From: Russula earlei
Lineage: Eukaryota; Basidiomycota; Agaricomycetes; Russulales; Russulaceae
Length of the DNA stretch: 64,000 nucleotides
Direction: 5' to 3'
Assembly: GCA_025769875.1 (NCBI GenBank)
Contig: JAGFNK010000034.1
Coordinates: forward strand, 1-64,000
Shown here: positions 31,726-43,000 of the stretch, piece by piece
Position numbering within the stretch: the stretch's first letter is position 1
Layout: every line of letters starts with the position of its first letter
Translations under genes and position numbers: made by a program
The notes under the pieces: generated by a model
Database searches by the model: none
What the model saw: the letters and a program-made list of their open reading frames with translations, nothing else
Told to the model about the DNA's origin: nothing

Positions 31726-32449
31726 CTATGCATCGTCCATCATGATAGCAATGAATTCTTGCTCGTTAATTTCGCCATCCTGGTCGAGGTCAAACTCGTC
31801 TATCATCGCTTGTCTGACCGCGCGACAACGCCGGTCAGCGCGACAACAACGGGGACGCGCAAAACGTATGGAAACGCACAGCTCGTCGTCCTCGAGGCGA
31901 TCCCCGATCTCTTTGGCGACCCGCCGAAGATTGCGCACGGATATCTTTCCCGTATTGTCATCGTCGAACAGCTGGAACGCGCGCCGAATCTCGTCCATGG
32001 GGTCGCGCGCCAAGATCTTTTCCGTCACTGAAACAAAGAAAGAAAAGAACAAGGAGGGAGGTCGCGGAGGAGACCGCGCACGACGGATCAGCGCTGCTTG
32101 GTACGGCCGAGACGGGAAACGAAAGGAAAAACAAAAAAAAAAAAACGAGATGGAGGACGCAACTGATCTTGACAAAGTCGTCGTACTCGAGCAGGCCGTG
32201 GCCCGTCTTGTCGTGGTCCCGGAGCGTCTTGAGCACCTCGGCCTTCTTGAGCTCGAAGCCGAGCGCGCGCATGGCCACCTTGAGCTCGTGATAGTCGACC
32301 GCGCCGTCCTTGTCGGTGTCGAAGAGCTCGAACGCCTCCTTGATCTCCTGCCTTTGCTCGTCCGACAGCTCCGGTCGCGCGTGCGCGGCCGCCGCGGCCG
32401 CCGCGTGCGAACGCCGCTTCGCTTTGGACGCCGCGCTCGAGGTGTACAT
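31726..32449 (-). CDS. CDC31: Centrin (Cdc31), EF-hand calcium-binding protein
   Basis: Three exons on the minus strand (32449-32164, 32027-31880, 31813-31726) give 173 aa in correct phase. A basic, Ala-rich N-terminal extension is followed by [17 protein letters not shown], the centrin signature. Four EF hands follow: [12 protein letters not shown], a degenerate second loop ([12 protein letters not shown]), [12 protein letters not shown] and [12 protein letters not shown]. The end MMDDA lacks the aromatic C-terminus of animal centrins. Intron 1 has a weak donor (GTTGCG). Centrin acts in spindle pole body duplication and in the nuclear-pore mRNA export complex with Sac3. It is divergent from the dioxygenase gene. 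Confidence 0.92.
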
Positions 32450-32610
32450 GGGACTCTGGATTGTGTGGTTGAGATGAACGGGAACGCGTTTCGTTTGTTG
32501 TGTTGTCTTGTCGTGGTTGGGTTACATAACGCGTAAGGCACGTGGATCATTCACGGACCGGATCTCAAGTACGTTTGCTTGCCTTGCCTGCTCTCTACCC
32601 AACCAACAGA
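32450..32610. promoter_or_regulatory. Divergent 161-bp promoter region (centrin / dioxygenase)
   Basis: The two start codons face away from each other across 161 bp, so the leaders and core promoters of both genes must share this stretch. I see no clear TATA box. Confidence 0.55.
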
Positions 32611-34052
32611 ATGACCGTCCAGACCATTCCCCTCACTCTACCTCCTTCCGCGGATCCTTCCAAGTTTGCAGACTTTGGCAGGGAGGTCGTCGGTGTCAAT
32701 CCCGGCGATCTATCCCCTTCCGACTTTGCTGAAATCGAACAGCTGCTCTACAAGGTACATATTTCTTACCCCTGGAACATTCCCCGATCTTATCCTCTTC
32801 CAGTACGACGCCCTTCTCTTCCGAAACGCAAATATCTCTCCCGAGCAGCAATATGCCCTGACAAAGGTGGTCAACAGCGCAGGCGTCCAACACCTGACTC
32901 GGATAAGCGCTGAATCCATCTGTCCCGCTCTAGGCATTTGACCCTCAGGCCGAGTCATATGGCCATGGCAACAATAAGACCCAATCCACAGAAAAGTCCA
33001 TCCTCCATCCAGATCTCAAAACGATCCCACGCGTACCTCAGGTGCAGCTCATCGGCAACGGCACCGTCTATAACCACGAGGGTCTCGCGGCTGCCGCCCT
33101 CAAGCACCCCTCCCACGCCACCTTCCACAAGACCGTCGTCTCGCCCGCCGACGAGGCCGCCGGCGTCACGCGTTTCTACCGTTGGCACATCGACGCAGCG
33201 CTCTATGACCTATCTCCGCCCAAGGTGACGACGCTGTACGCGATCCACGTCCCACAGGGACCGCAGCAGACGTGCCGCTACGATGATCGCACGGGGGACG
33301 TTCTGCCAGTCCCGCTCGGCACGACCGCATTCGTTTCGGGAAGGACGATGTTCGACATCCTGCCCCGTGTGCTACAGAGCGTCGCCGTCCGCGCCAGGGT
33401 GCGCTACGCGCCACATCCCTACGTATGGATGGCGCCCGCGGCCGCCCACAGCACAGGTCTCGCCATCGAGACCGAGGGGAAGGAGCGACCTCTGGCCGAA
33501 TTGCCTTCGTGGGTGGAGGACAAGGTCAAGGTATTTCCTGTGGTACGTGCTCTTTGTTCCCTTCTCCATGCGACGCCGTCGTTCAATTGGACGGTTGCTG
33601 CTTGCAGACGTGGAAGAACCCGGTGACCGGCGCGCTTCACTTCCAGGTGCATCCATGCGCCGCACAAGAGCTGCACGTCGACCCCCTTCCTGATGGCGCA
33701 CCCCGCGAGGGTGCGTTGTACCCTGACGGCGCCCACCTCACGGACCTCAAGGAAGTGCGTGATCTGCTGTACAAGATGCAGCGGCCTGCCATCGCGCCGA
33801 ACGTGCGTTTTACCTTTGGTCCCCCCTATCGTCTTCTTGCTGACCGCTCGGCGGCCCCATCCGCCGCGTTAGTTGGTGTACCCGCACGACTGGAAGGAAA
33901 AGGACCTCGTCCTGTTCCACAACCGTGGCCTGTTGCACACCGTCGTCGGCGCGTTTAGGCCAGACCAAGTACGAGCGTTCCACCAGTGCAATCTTGCCGC
34001 GTCAGACGAACCCGTGGGACCCACAACGGAGGATGTGAGGCGGTATGCGTGA
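32611..34052 (+). CDS. xanA: Fe(II)/2-oxoglutarate dioxygenase, TauD family, xanthine dioxygenase-like
   Basis: Five exons (32611-32754, 32804-32866, 32934-33542, 33608-33802, 33873-34052) give 396 aa, all introns GT-AG and in phase. The N-terminal part (DFGREVVGVNPGDL, YDALLFRNANI) is typical of TauD enzymes. The iron-binding HxD is in RWHIDAALYDLSPP, and the distal His is in VLFHNRGLLHTVVGAF. The ending VRRYA matches the usual end of fungal XanA proteins. In that group the enzyme hydroxylates xanthine to uric acid using Fe(II), O2 and 2-oxoglutarate, replacing or supplementing xanthine dehydrogenase in purine use. Other TauD substrates cannot be excluded. Confidence 0.75.
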
Positions 34053-35157
34053 ATGGGCGTGTTCGTCGCGCGACGTAGGATTGGTGAGGAAGGCAAACCA
34101 CCCGCGCTCTTCATGCGTGTCTGTTGTAAAATATATTAAAACATACCTTTGTCTCCTTGCACAACAAAATCACGAGCATTCCTAAAAAACTGCCGAGATG
34201 AATCGAGTCGAGGTTTGAAAAAACGGCGCCAAGCTGAGAGCCAATTCCATTCCAAAAAACCCGTCGTTGGTCCGTGCGCGGACGCCCGAGCCATAAAAGC
34301 CACGCATCTCGGCTTTCCCGAAACCCTCACCGCTCTGGCCTTTCTGGCTTAGATCAAGTGTAGTATCTGTTCTTAATAGTCTGACCACTATTATGGGGGC
34401 ACCGCCCCCCATCACTGGTTATCTTATTTTTGCTCCCTAAGCACCCCTCTGGCTCTGCTTGCAACCAGAGGACGTGATGATCTTGCCGCTGCACTGCCGG
34501 CCTGTTGTCGTCAGGGGACCACCCTTACTTTTTCTTTTGCTGTCTCTGTTGTTATTCACCATTCGGTGGAGTACTTGGACCCAGCAAATGATGAGTGAGT
34601 GGAATGGTTCTGTTTTAGTGGTTCGATCTATGTTGTACTGCTCACCGACTCTGGAGAGCCTTCTTTATTCACCTGGTTGTCGTAGTAATTAAATCTATTA
34701 TGAGTACTTCTCGGCTGCAGTTTGCCCGTCCTGACTCAGAGTTGCGTGCTGCCAATCCTGACTCGAGTTGAGAGCGGGGCCCGCATCTTCGACCTCTTCC
34801 TCGACACCTATAGGCCGCGATGCCGCACGTAACGTGAGGAAGGACTGAATCGTAATGGTGCCGTAGCTACTGTACAACACGACACGAGAAGAACAAAAGC
34901 GCGATGGTCCGATCCGCGGTTAGGGTCGAGGTCGAGGATTCGACCCAAGTTGCTCCTGGCGCTCTCGTCGTCACCATTCATTTTAGTTCCACGACTCACA
35001 AGGGATGGTGCCGTGCTGTGCTGTGTCAATGGTACAATGGATGGCATATATCAGCGTGGGCTTCTTTCTTTCTACCTCCGTTTCGTATGTAGTAATGAGC
35101 GACAGTACTTGGGAAGCTCGTAAGAGCCAAGGACACGATTCCCCCCCCCCCGCCCGG
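34053..35157. other. Intergenic, no gene seen
   Basis: Only short ORFs. The sequence is tail-to-tail between the dioxygenase and the 7TM gene. There is a C10 run at 35141-35150. Confidence 0.5.
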
Positions 35158-36493
35158 TCAGATTGCGACCCTGTTAACGTCAGTCGACGGGTCTCTACCC
35201 AAAGGATGGATCTGCTTTGTTATGTGAAACATCATCATCCGAGTCGATCGCACTCGGTTGAGGGGGCGTTCCTCCGCGGCGGAACTGTGCGGCGATAGGT
35301 CTCCGTTCATCGGCTCCGGTTCATCACAGCTGCCTGGTGGCTCAATGCTGGTCACCGAGCAGAAGGGGAAGCGGATCTGTATCACAATAAGACAGAACAC
35401 GATTCCCTAAACCAACGAATGAGAGATGAACTTGATGCGGGGAAAAAAGTGCCCAAGGTGGCTTACGACGAGCGGGATGATGGCGTCCACCGCGGCGTAC
35501 TGTCCGTTAGAACCGCTAAGGAAGGACACGAGCGCGGCCAGGACGCCCAGTGCGTACAGTGCGCTGCTCTCGATGATGACGGACATGATCGGTCGAAGAG
35601 GCAGCGCGCCTCCGGACGGAAGGCGTCTGCTCAGAAGGAAGATTCGCAGCGCAATTGCCCCTATTTCGCGATCCGGAAGCGCCTAAAGCAACCCGGGGAA
35701 AGAGAGACAACAAGGCGTGAGCTCACCTGAACAAATCACGTTCGTCGACACCGTGAGCGAAAAGTACGCGGTGATCCACGCTTTCGCCACGTGGAAGATG
35801 TCCGTGCCCGCATCCGCCCTCGTAATGTACCAGACGGCGACGAAGCCGACAGCTAGAGGGTAATTCACGTTTGGATGCGTGGCTGGCTACGACTCGGATC
35901 GCCAACTTTCATACCTGTATAACCAGTCACGAGAAGGAGCGGCACGGCCGCGACCAGGAGACGTTTGCCATACACCACATACAGTCGCCATATCTTGGGG
36001 AGTGAACAGAGGAGCAAGAGAGGGGCCATCAACGTGCTCACGATGACAAGATCTGCAGGTATCGTCTGGATACACAAGCAGATCACCCTTGCGACACTTG
36101 TTGGGTCTGAGAGGTCTGCATAGAACGCCTCTGCACTGCCTCTCTTCTGGACGACGAATCCCTGCACGGCTCGGATCCAGATGATGACAAGGTGCTAAGA
36201 AGGAGAGTGGGTCGATAGAACGAGTGGGCTCGACGGAGGCGCCCGCACCAAGGTCGCCACCAGGAGCAACAAGAACGACGCAAGGAGGATCTTGACGCGC
36301 TGTTGACGAACGGAGCAAGTGACGCGGAAAGACATGAATGTCACCGTGATGCAAAACAAGGTAAAAAACAATCCTGTTGGAGGAGGGGACGTCGGCCACG
36401 CGAACACAGGACGATCGTTTTCGCGCGCTCACCGTAGAGGAATGTTGTGAGGGCGAGCGATAAGAGCTCTGCCTTTGCGAGGGAGATACCCAT
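35158..36493 (-). CDS. Seven-transmembrane-type protein of unknown function (basidiomycete family)
   Basis: This multi-exon minus-strand gene encodes about 330-350 aa. The ATG at 36493 begins MGISLAKAELLSLALTTFLY, the first TM helix. Next come LFFTLFCITVTFMSFRV, VKILLASFLLLLVATL, IPADLVIVSTLMAPLLLL, LLVAAVPLLLVTG, AVGFVAVWYITRA, ITAYFSLTVSTNVICSG and SALYALGVLAALVSFLSG, then a final IVFCLIVIQIRFPF. The C-terminal tail is hydrophilic and ends at the TGA at 35158-35160. A short intracellular motif, WRLYVVYGKR, is typical of a large receptor-like 7TM family in mushrooms whose role is unknown. Introns are small; not every junction was resolved. Confidence 0.65.
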
Positions 36494-37089
36494 CAGTTGC
36501 TACCGGGGGGGGGCAGCCACGGATTGTCCTTCATGGCCAAAAAAAAAACAGTATTTATGAATGACCACTGCAGAGTTCGTCAGGGAGACACTTGATGGAG
36601 AAGCCGCGGCGTATAATTTGCGGAGAGCGCGAACGTATCCTGCGACAAGTTCCTTGATGGATCCACACGGTCAGTGAACCTGTAGCTTCTTCGAAGCAGC
36701 TGCGCAGGGGTGCTGGTGAGGTAAGGGCGCAGTACGCGATGAGGGCTACAAGCAAGGGAAGTTGCCAACAGGAACACGAGATAGAAATCAGCCTCATCCA
36801 CGGACGAACCCAACTGGAGATGGAATCGGGTGCGAACGCAAATATAGCCACAGGGCATTTGACGCCTCGAAAATCAGGGTAGAATCTGAAAGAGACACCC
36901 CTAAGCTGTGGCGACATACTGATGCGCTCAGTGCGCGCGTCTTTGGCTCGCGACCTCGGGTTTCAAGTCCCCCCAGACTGCCACTGTCAGCGATGAGAGA
37001 CCGTTAGTTGGCAGACTGAGTTAATGTTGTGTGATTGGCCATCATTGACACGACGCTACAAAACAAACAACCAAGCTATACAGTATAGA
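36494..37089. other. Intergenic, possible remnant
   Basis: Minus-strand ORFs at 36555-36917 carry a hydrophobic stretch (ADFYLVFLLATSLA) that might be left from another 7TM gene, but frames are broken and I cannot support a gene. Confidence 0.3.
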
Positions 37090-40000
37090 TCAAGGTGACA
37101 TAACCGACAGAGTCTCTTTACTCAGTGGGTTAGCGTTCAAAATTTGCCCCAGGTGCGTTCTATGGTATCCCATGCCTTTCCGTCGTAGACTGATCAGTTC
37201 CTTCAGTATAGATATCTTGCTTTGTTTGAACGGGGAATTCTCCCCCGTACGGTACGCGGGAAGCACAAACCCATCTACTTCGGTAAATTCTGCCCCTGGA
37301 TGTGCCATGAACAGAGCGAGCAGAACGCAGACTCTCTCGTATTCCTCTTTGCTGTCCAAGTAGAGCTGTCCCGCGAAAAGATTCAACTCCGTTCTCAAGT
37401 GTGCAGGTGCTGACCACGGATTCGGTGAGTCCGAGATGGAATGGAATGTGAGGTCGGAGAAGGAACGCATGGAAAATGTGACCCGAGGAGCATAAACATG
37501 TAGCCGGACTTTCTTGCTCTTGCGAATGATGGGAAGAAGCTCATGCGCTTCGTACGGGCTGATCACAATGACAATGCTGTCCTTCCCTGACCCACTTGAA
37601 AGGATCCAATTGACCGGGCGGAGATAGTCAGTCAAGAGTTCCCCACTAGAACCGAGGACGGTGATAGTGAAATCTGTCGTTGTAAGTGGCGAAGGGGACC
37701 ACTCCGACGTTGAATCTAACGCACTGGCCATATCGACAGGAGAAAGGAGCGAGCGGATGTATTTAGAAACGGGTGACAGGATGTATCCTGACGCCCTGGA
37801 GAGTTTCCCAGTCTTGACAAACTCGCGAATGACGGGGCCAACGATATGCTGTGCGGGTTTGACCTTTGGGGGCCGTTCTACTTGACGCTCCTGCTCAATC
37901 TCGTGGTCCACCTCGCGCTCTTGCTCTTCCGCAATTCTGACATCGACCAGTTTCGTAAAGCCAAGTCGTTCCATCCGTTCTTGCAGCGATGGAACACGGC
38001 AAATCTCAGAGCTCATTCCAGTTCCTGGCGCGATCAAGTACATCTCTTCCAAGGTTCGTGACTCGGGCTGCAGCCACGCCTCTCGCAGAGCTTCCAAACC
38101 CCCAGCTGACCGACGATCTTTATAGGCAGCGAAACGACCATGATGATCGACACCCTGCTGCACCCAGTATGGGAGGTGGTGACGAATGTCTTCACATGAT
38201 TCGTGCATAGCCCAGCGAAGGATGTCCGGCACCCTGATGCGATCCCCAGCCGACATTCCTTTCGGAACAAGGCTGCGGATACGGCGATCGACTTCTCCGG
38301 GAGCAAAGAACATCACCGAATGACCTTTCCCTAGCTGACGCATCCGCATACAGCCTTTTCTCTGGTCAGATGTTTTCTACTAAGTAGTCGATGGAACATA
38401 CCTTGAACCAGCCTATCCTTGGTGACCTTCGGGCCTAGCGTGACGGCAGCGCGCATGTCTAGAGGAAGCTTGAGATCGGTTCCTCTGGTATGAGCATCGT
38501 CGAGGTATGTCACGCATTTGTCTAGTTGCTTGTTGAAGGGAGATGAAATAAATGGCTCTATAGTTCCATCTTGAGTGACCACGGTAAGGTGATGCGAGTC
38601 GTTGAAGAAGATAGCGGCGGCTACATCTGGTCGAAGGGAGAGCCACTCTCGTGCAAGTTCTTCATTGCCGAGTTCCAGTATCTGAGCTCCTACGTCCAAA
38701 AGGACCCTGATTTCAGGGACCTGTTTGACCAAAAGTTTCAAGAAACCTTTCGCAAATTGGGACTCGCCATTGCCTTCTTCGGCGCACACACCATCGGTGC
38801 ACTGGTAACAGTCGTTCTCCGACCGAAGGAGATGTTGCAAAACAAGTGCGTTTGTGCAGAGCACAAAATCAGGATCAACCTGGGTTATCCCTGTGGGTGA
38901 GAGGTGCCGGTTGTCATTTGTACCGCTGAAGCCTGTTGTAACGTTCTCCTTTTCTTCCGCCAGATCCCATGCAGACGTTGAGAGTTTGTTTGGAAACTCT
39001 CGCGCACAGCGAGGGAAGACTACTTGTGATAGGTAGAAATCTACCACTCTTTTATTCTTCGAGAATAACGGCACAAGAAACAGATCGACTTGAGCTTCGT
39101 CCTCCGTGTTCACGCCGCTCAGCTGACGCAGTGTGGCAGGAAAGTCTTGGGTTTGTTCTAGTTCTACCCAGTGATCGTATTCCGTCTCCGGGTTATCAAG
39201 CTTGGCCAGCAGATCGAAACATGATAGCACCTGGTCCTTCGTTAAGCCGCCATAATAATAACTGAGACAAGTTAATGTGATGGCAACGTCTGGGTGAGCG
39301 AAATCTGCTCTCAAGCTTGGTACGTCCTACATTCACAGTTGATGACGTATAGCTGATAGATGAATGCGACAGACCTTGGCTCGATAGGGCACAGCTAACA
39401 ATGTCCGCCTGTAATCGAGGCCGTAGTCCACTCTCCAGCGTCGTTCCCTAAGAACATAGCCGAGAATTCCTTCGCTGTCCGTCAGGAGTCCACGGAGTAA
39501 GAGGATTCCCTTCAACAAGGTTGTCTCCCTTGCAGTGTTCGTAAATCAAATGGCGGTCCTCATCTGACACCTCCCTTTTTCCTATGAAGCGACGAGCAGC
39601 TTGCCGAATTTGTGATGGGAGAACACCCAGACGGAGGTTAGTCAGTCGTCCTTCGAGAGCATCGTTGATGATGAGTGAAGATAACTCCTGAAACTTGGCG
39701 GAGTCGAGTATGCGAATACGAGGAAATTCTCTTGGTTTTCCTTCAATTTCAACAATCCCCCTGGCACTGGGACGCCGCTCTGTAGCGTGCATTTTCAGCC
39801 GGCTGAATACTTGTTGTATCGTTAGCCATCGATTGGGATGATCGTCTACTGGCATCTGCTCTCCTGCAGTGTAGATAAGTTGATATCGCACAGTGAAGGA
39901 TCTCGTCGCTCTCATCAAGCACGTCGCGTGACACCTTGGTAACCCATTGCTGCAAGGCCTCCAGTCCATGAGCTTCCGAACGTTGGTCGCGGTCCTCCTG

Positions 40001-43000
40001 TGATGTTAGGAGGGTATCAACGTGCATAAGTTTCTGCGAAAGTATATGTTCCGGTTGGACAACCAGAACGCCCCCTTCGGCTACGCATCGTTTATATAGA
40101 CCACTGATGGTCCGAACCAAGGAAGAGCTCATGCGGAGACTGCGAGAAAAAGGACAATAGAAAACGGGTCGGTTAGCCAGGCCAGAGAGTCGGCTAACGA
40201 GTAGTTGGAACATTTGATTTGAGAGAGGCTTGAGAGTCACGACTCTCACAAGGTTTGAGCCGTCTGCGAGAGTCGAAACAATGAGAGGTACAATGACTGA
40301 CGACTTTCCCTCTCCCATATTGAGTTGTAGAGATGTGTTCCGTTTGGAGCATGGAGAGATCATCTTGTGCGCGACATCCACCTGAACTGGACGGGCCAGG
40401 AAGTCTGCTTCAATCTGCTCGCAAAGATCACCTTAATCTATTAACACTGAATCTTCAGCAAGGTTACGGACGAACCTGAATCAACAACCAATCGGGGGTC
40501 GATTCTGCTAGTATGCCGCTACGGAGAACCTTCAATTTCCCGAAGTAGTTCATCGTGTCTTTGTCTCGACGAGAGTTCCAGCAAGCGCCGAGACTGCCGG
40601 CATTTAAGGAGATCGATTGCGTAGCGCGTAATCGCCAATTTCCATTGATCGCAAAGTGTGCTGAGGCAATCTCGCGCCAACTGACGGAGTATGGATCGAG
40701 GAGTTATTCGGGGCCAGAGACCAGCGATCCCGCAAATCTTCTCCAAATATTGAGATGGCGCAAGAGCAGCCGAAATCTCGCAAAATGCTTTGTCTCTGTT
40801 ACGAGAACACTTGTCGTGGTAAAGGCGCAGGTATTCGTACGAAGGAAGGGTATCTTGCGTTAAGCCGAGAGGGATTTTGTCTTAACAGTGCGAAATGGCT
40901 ATTGTTCAACTCATTTCCGTAAAGCCGCAGCAAGGGCTGGGGAGACTTTTGGAACTCTTCAATCAGGACTTGGAGCCTGTCTGAACCAGCCAGTTGTGGG
41001 CTACCTTCTGTTGCTGTGGCAGGAGGGCCATGAGTGGCGAACCGTTTAAAAGGCTCTTCGTCTACCAATGGAGCTGGAACTTTGGTGCGGGATATCAATA
41101 CATCACGGATTGTGTGCGAAGGTGACTTTCGATTTCTGGTTGTGAATTGGGGAGTGAACACATATGGTACAGCGGCGGGTATCGAGACATCCCAATGCTG
41201 CTGCAGGATGGTCTGTAACTGTAGTACATGATCTCGTAGGAGGAGATTCCGGGATATTGACTGGATGTATTCCTCGACGCGTTGCTTGCAATCGGGCTCG
41301 TCAAACCACTGTCCGCAGAAATCGACATATCGTAAGTCCGACCACCGATCTGATATTGATTCTGCAACTAGTGACGATTGTCTCCTGATGACCGACTCGT
41401 ATTCGGCTATTCGTGCCTGTTTCTTCCGTTTCGCTTTTTTCCCCGTCACATGCGCTGGTGTTTGATGTATGGGGAGCGCAGATTTGAGTATCAAGCCCTC
41501 AAGATGTTCGATTCGGTGGGTTAATCCATCTGAAAGCTTAAACGAGGGATCTGGCGGGGGACTGAGGTTGCGACAACGTTCGTCCAATGCAAAGATTATT
41601 AAGACAGGGACGATATCGGAATACTTGGACTTGCTGTAAGCTGCGGCTGAGAGGCTGAAAGACAACTCAATTCTCGAGTTTCGAACGTTCCCAAATACCG
41701 CTGTACGGCAGAGGTCGTAGATCATAAACCAGTCCCGCGCCGCATCGAATTCGAGCCAGTATCGACTGTATCGCCGTGAGATCCTGCCGACGGTAGGACC
41801 AAGGGAACCCCATGAATTTATGACATCCCAAAGCATCGGCAACTTGCGGTCAAGAGAAGGCTGTGCATTCCATAACATCCACGATGTTTTGTACACCACA
41901 TCTTCAGAGGTTAGATCATCGGAGACATCCCTTGACCTGTACTCGACATCGTCTAGGGATGATGGCCGCTCCGAAACCTGCAAGTCAGATGGATAGTAGG
42001 ACATATTACGGGAGGCCGCCCGATTCAACAACGATTGATTGAAATCGAAGGTGTCAAAAATAGCGGGTTGATCATAGAGGGCCTCCAACGCACGTGCATG
42101 GTCTAGAATGGAGGATACAATCTGGCAGAAGTCATGGTGTTGTGCCAGTGCTGGAAGGTCGTTCCACTTTACAGTGGCCATTGACTGTCGGTGACGTGGA
42201 TAATAAACTCTGTCTGGTGTCAAGTTGCTAATCAATTCCAATAGCTTTGCTTCATATACACCAAGTCTTTGAAAGGATCGGCAAGCAGCACTTCGCAATA
42301 TGTGAAGGGCTTCTTCGGTTCCAGTATGACAGAGTAATGGATCAGGAAGGCAGTGACTAGTTAGCGCGTGCAAATAGCATTGGTACAGCTTGCTGCGTAA
42401 GCCTGTGTTACTTGTGATGCATCCGAGGTCGGTGTCAATCAAATATTCGTGCCAAGGGATATGTACTTGAGCATCGGTGTTTATTGAAACGTTGGTGAAG
42501 TCTCCATTTGTACGGAAGAGAACCTCCCCCTGTGGTATGATGACACGTCGCGGCTGGGGTGACATCTCAGAGCCGTTAAAGCTGGGGCGCAAAATAAGTT
42601 TAGTTGTTAATCCAAACATCGTCCCACACGACTGGTTCTTGTCAATAACGTAACCAGGGATGCTTCGACACTCCAATTCCGAGTTCGTGTTGACAAAGAA
42701 TGCCACATGCAACCGAGGAAGTGAAACTTCCAATGTCTGAGTGGTGCGCGTTACTATAATGTCATCTGGAGAAATGAGTGGTGACAACAGGGAGGAAACC
42801 ATCGCGAAGGTATCGGAACGCATGTCGATGAGTTGTATCGGGCAGCCGTCTCGACCAGGCTTCTGGAGTACAGTACGGGAGTAAATACCGGGTTTGTCAA
42901 CATAGAGCCGCCAGTTAGAAGGGTCAGGTGTCCATGGGGATCCAACTGGGCGGAATTCAAGCTCGCCAGTGCTCAGGTCAAGCCAGTGGACGTGATTATC

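Noticed and set aside
36930..36985. Possible tRNA B-box (GGTTTCAAGTCC)
   Set aside because: The flanking bases do not form a T-stem or acceptor stem, and no A-box is correctly spaced.
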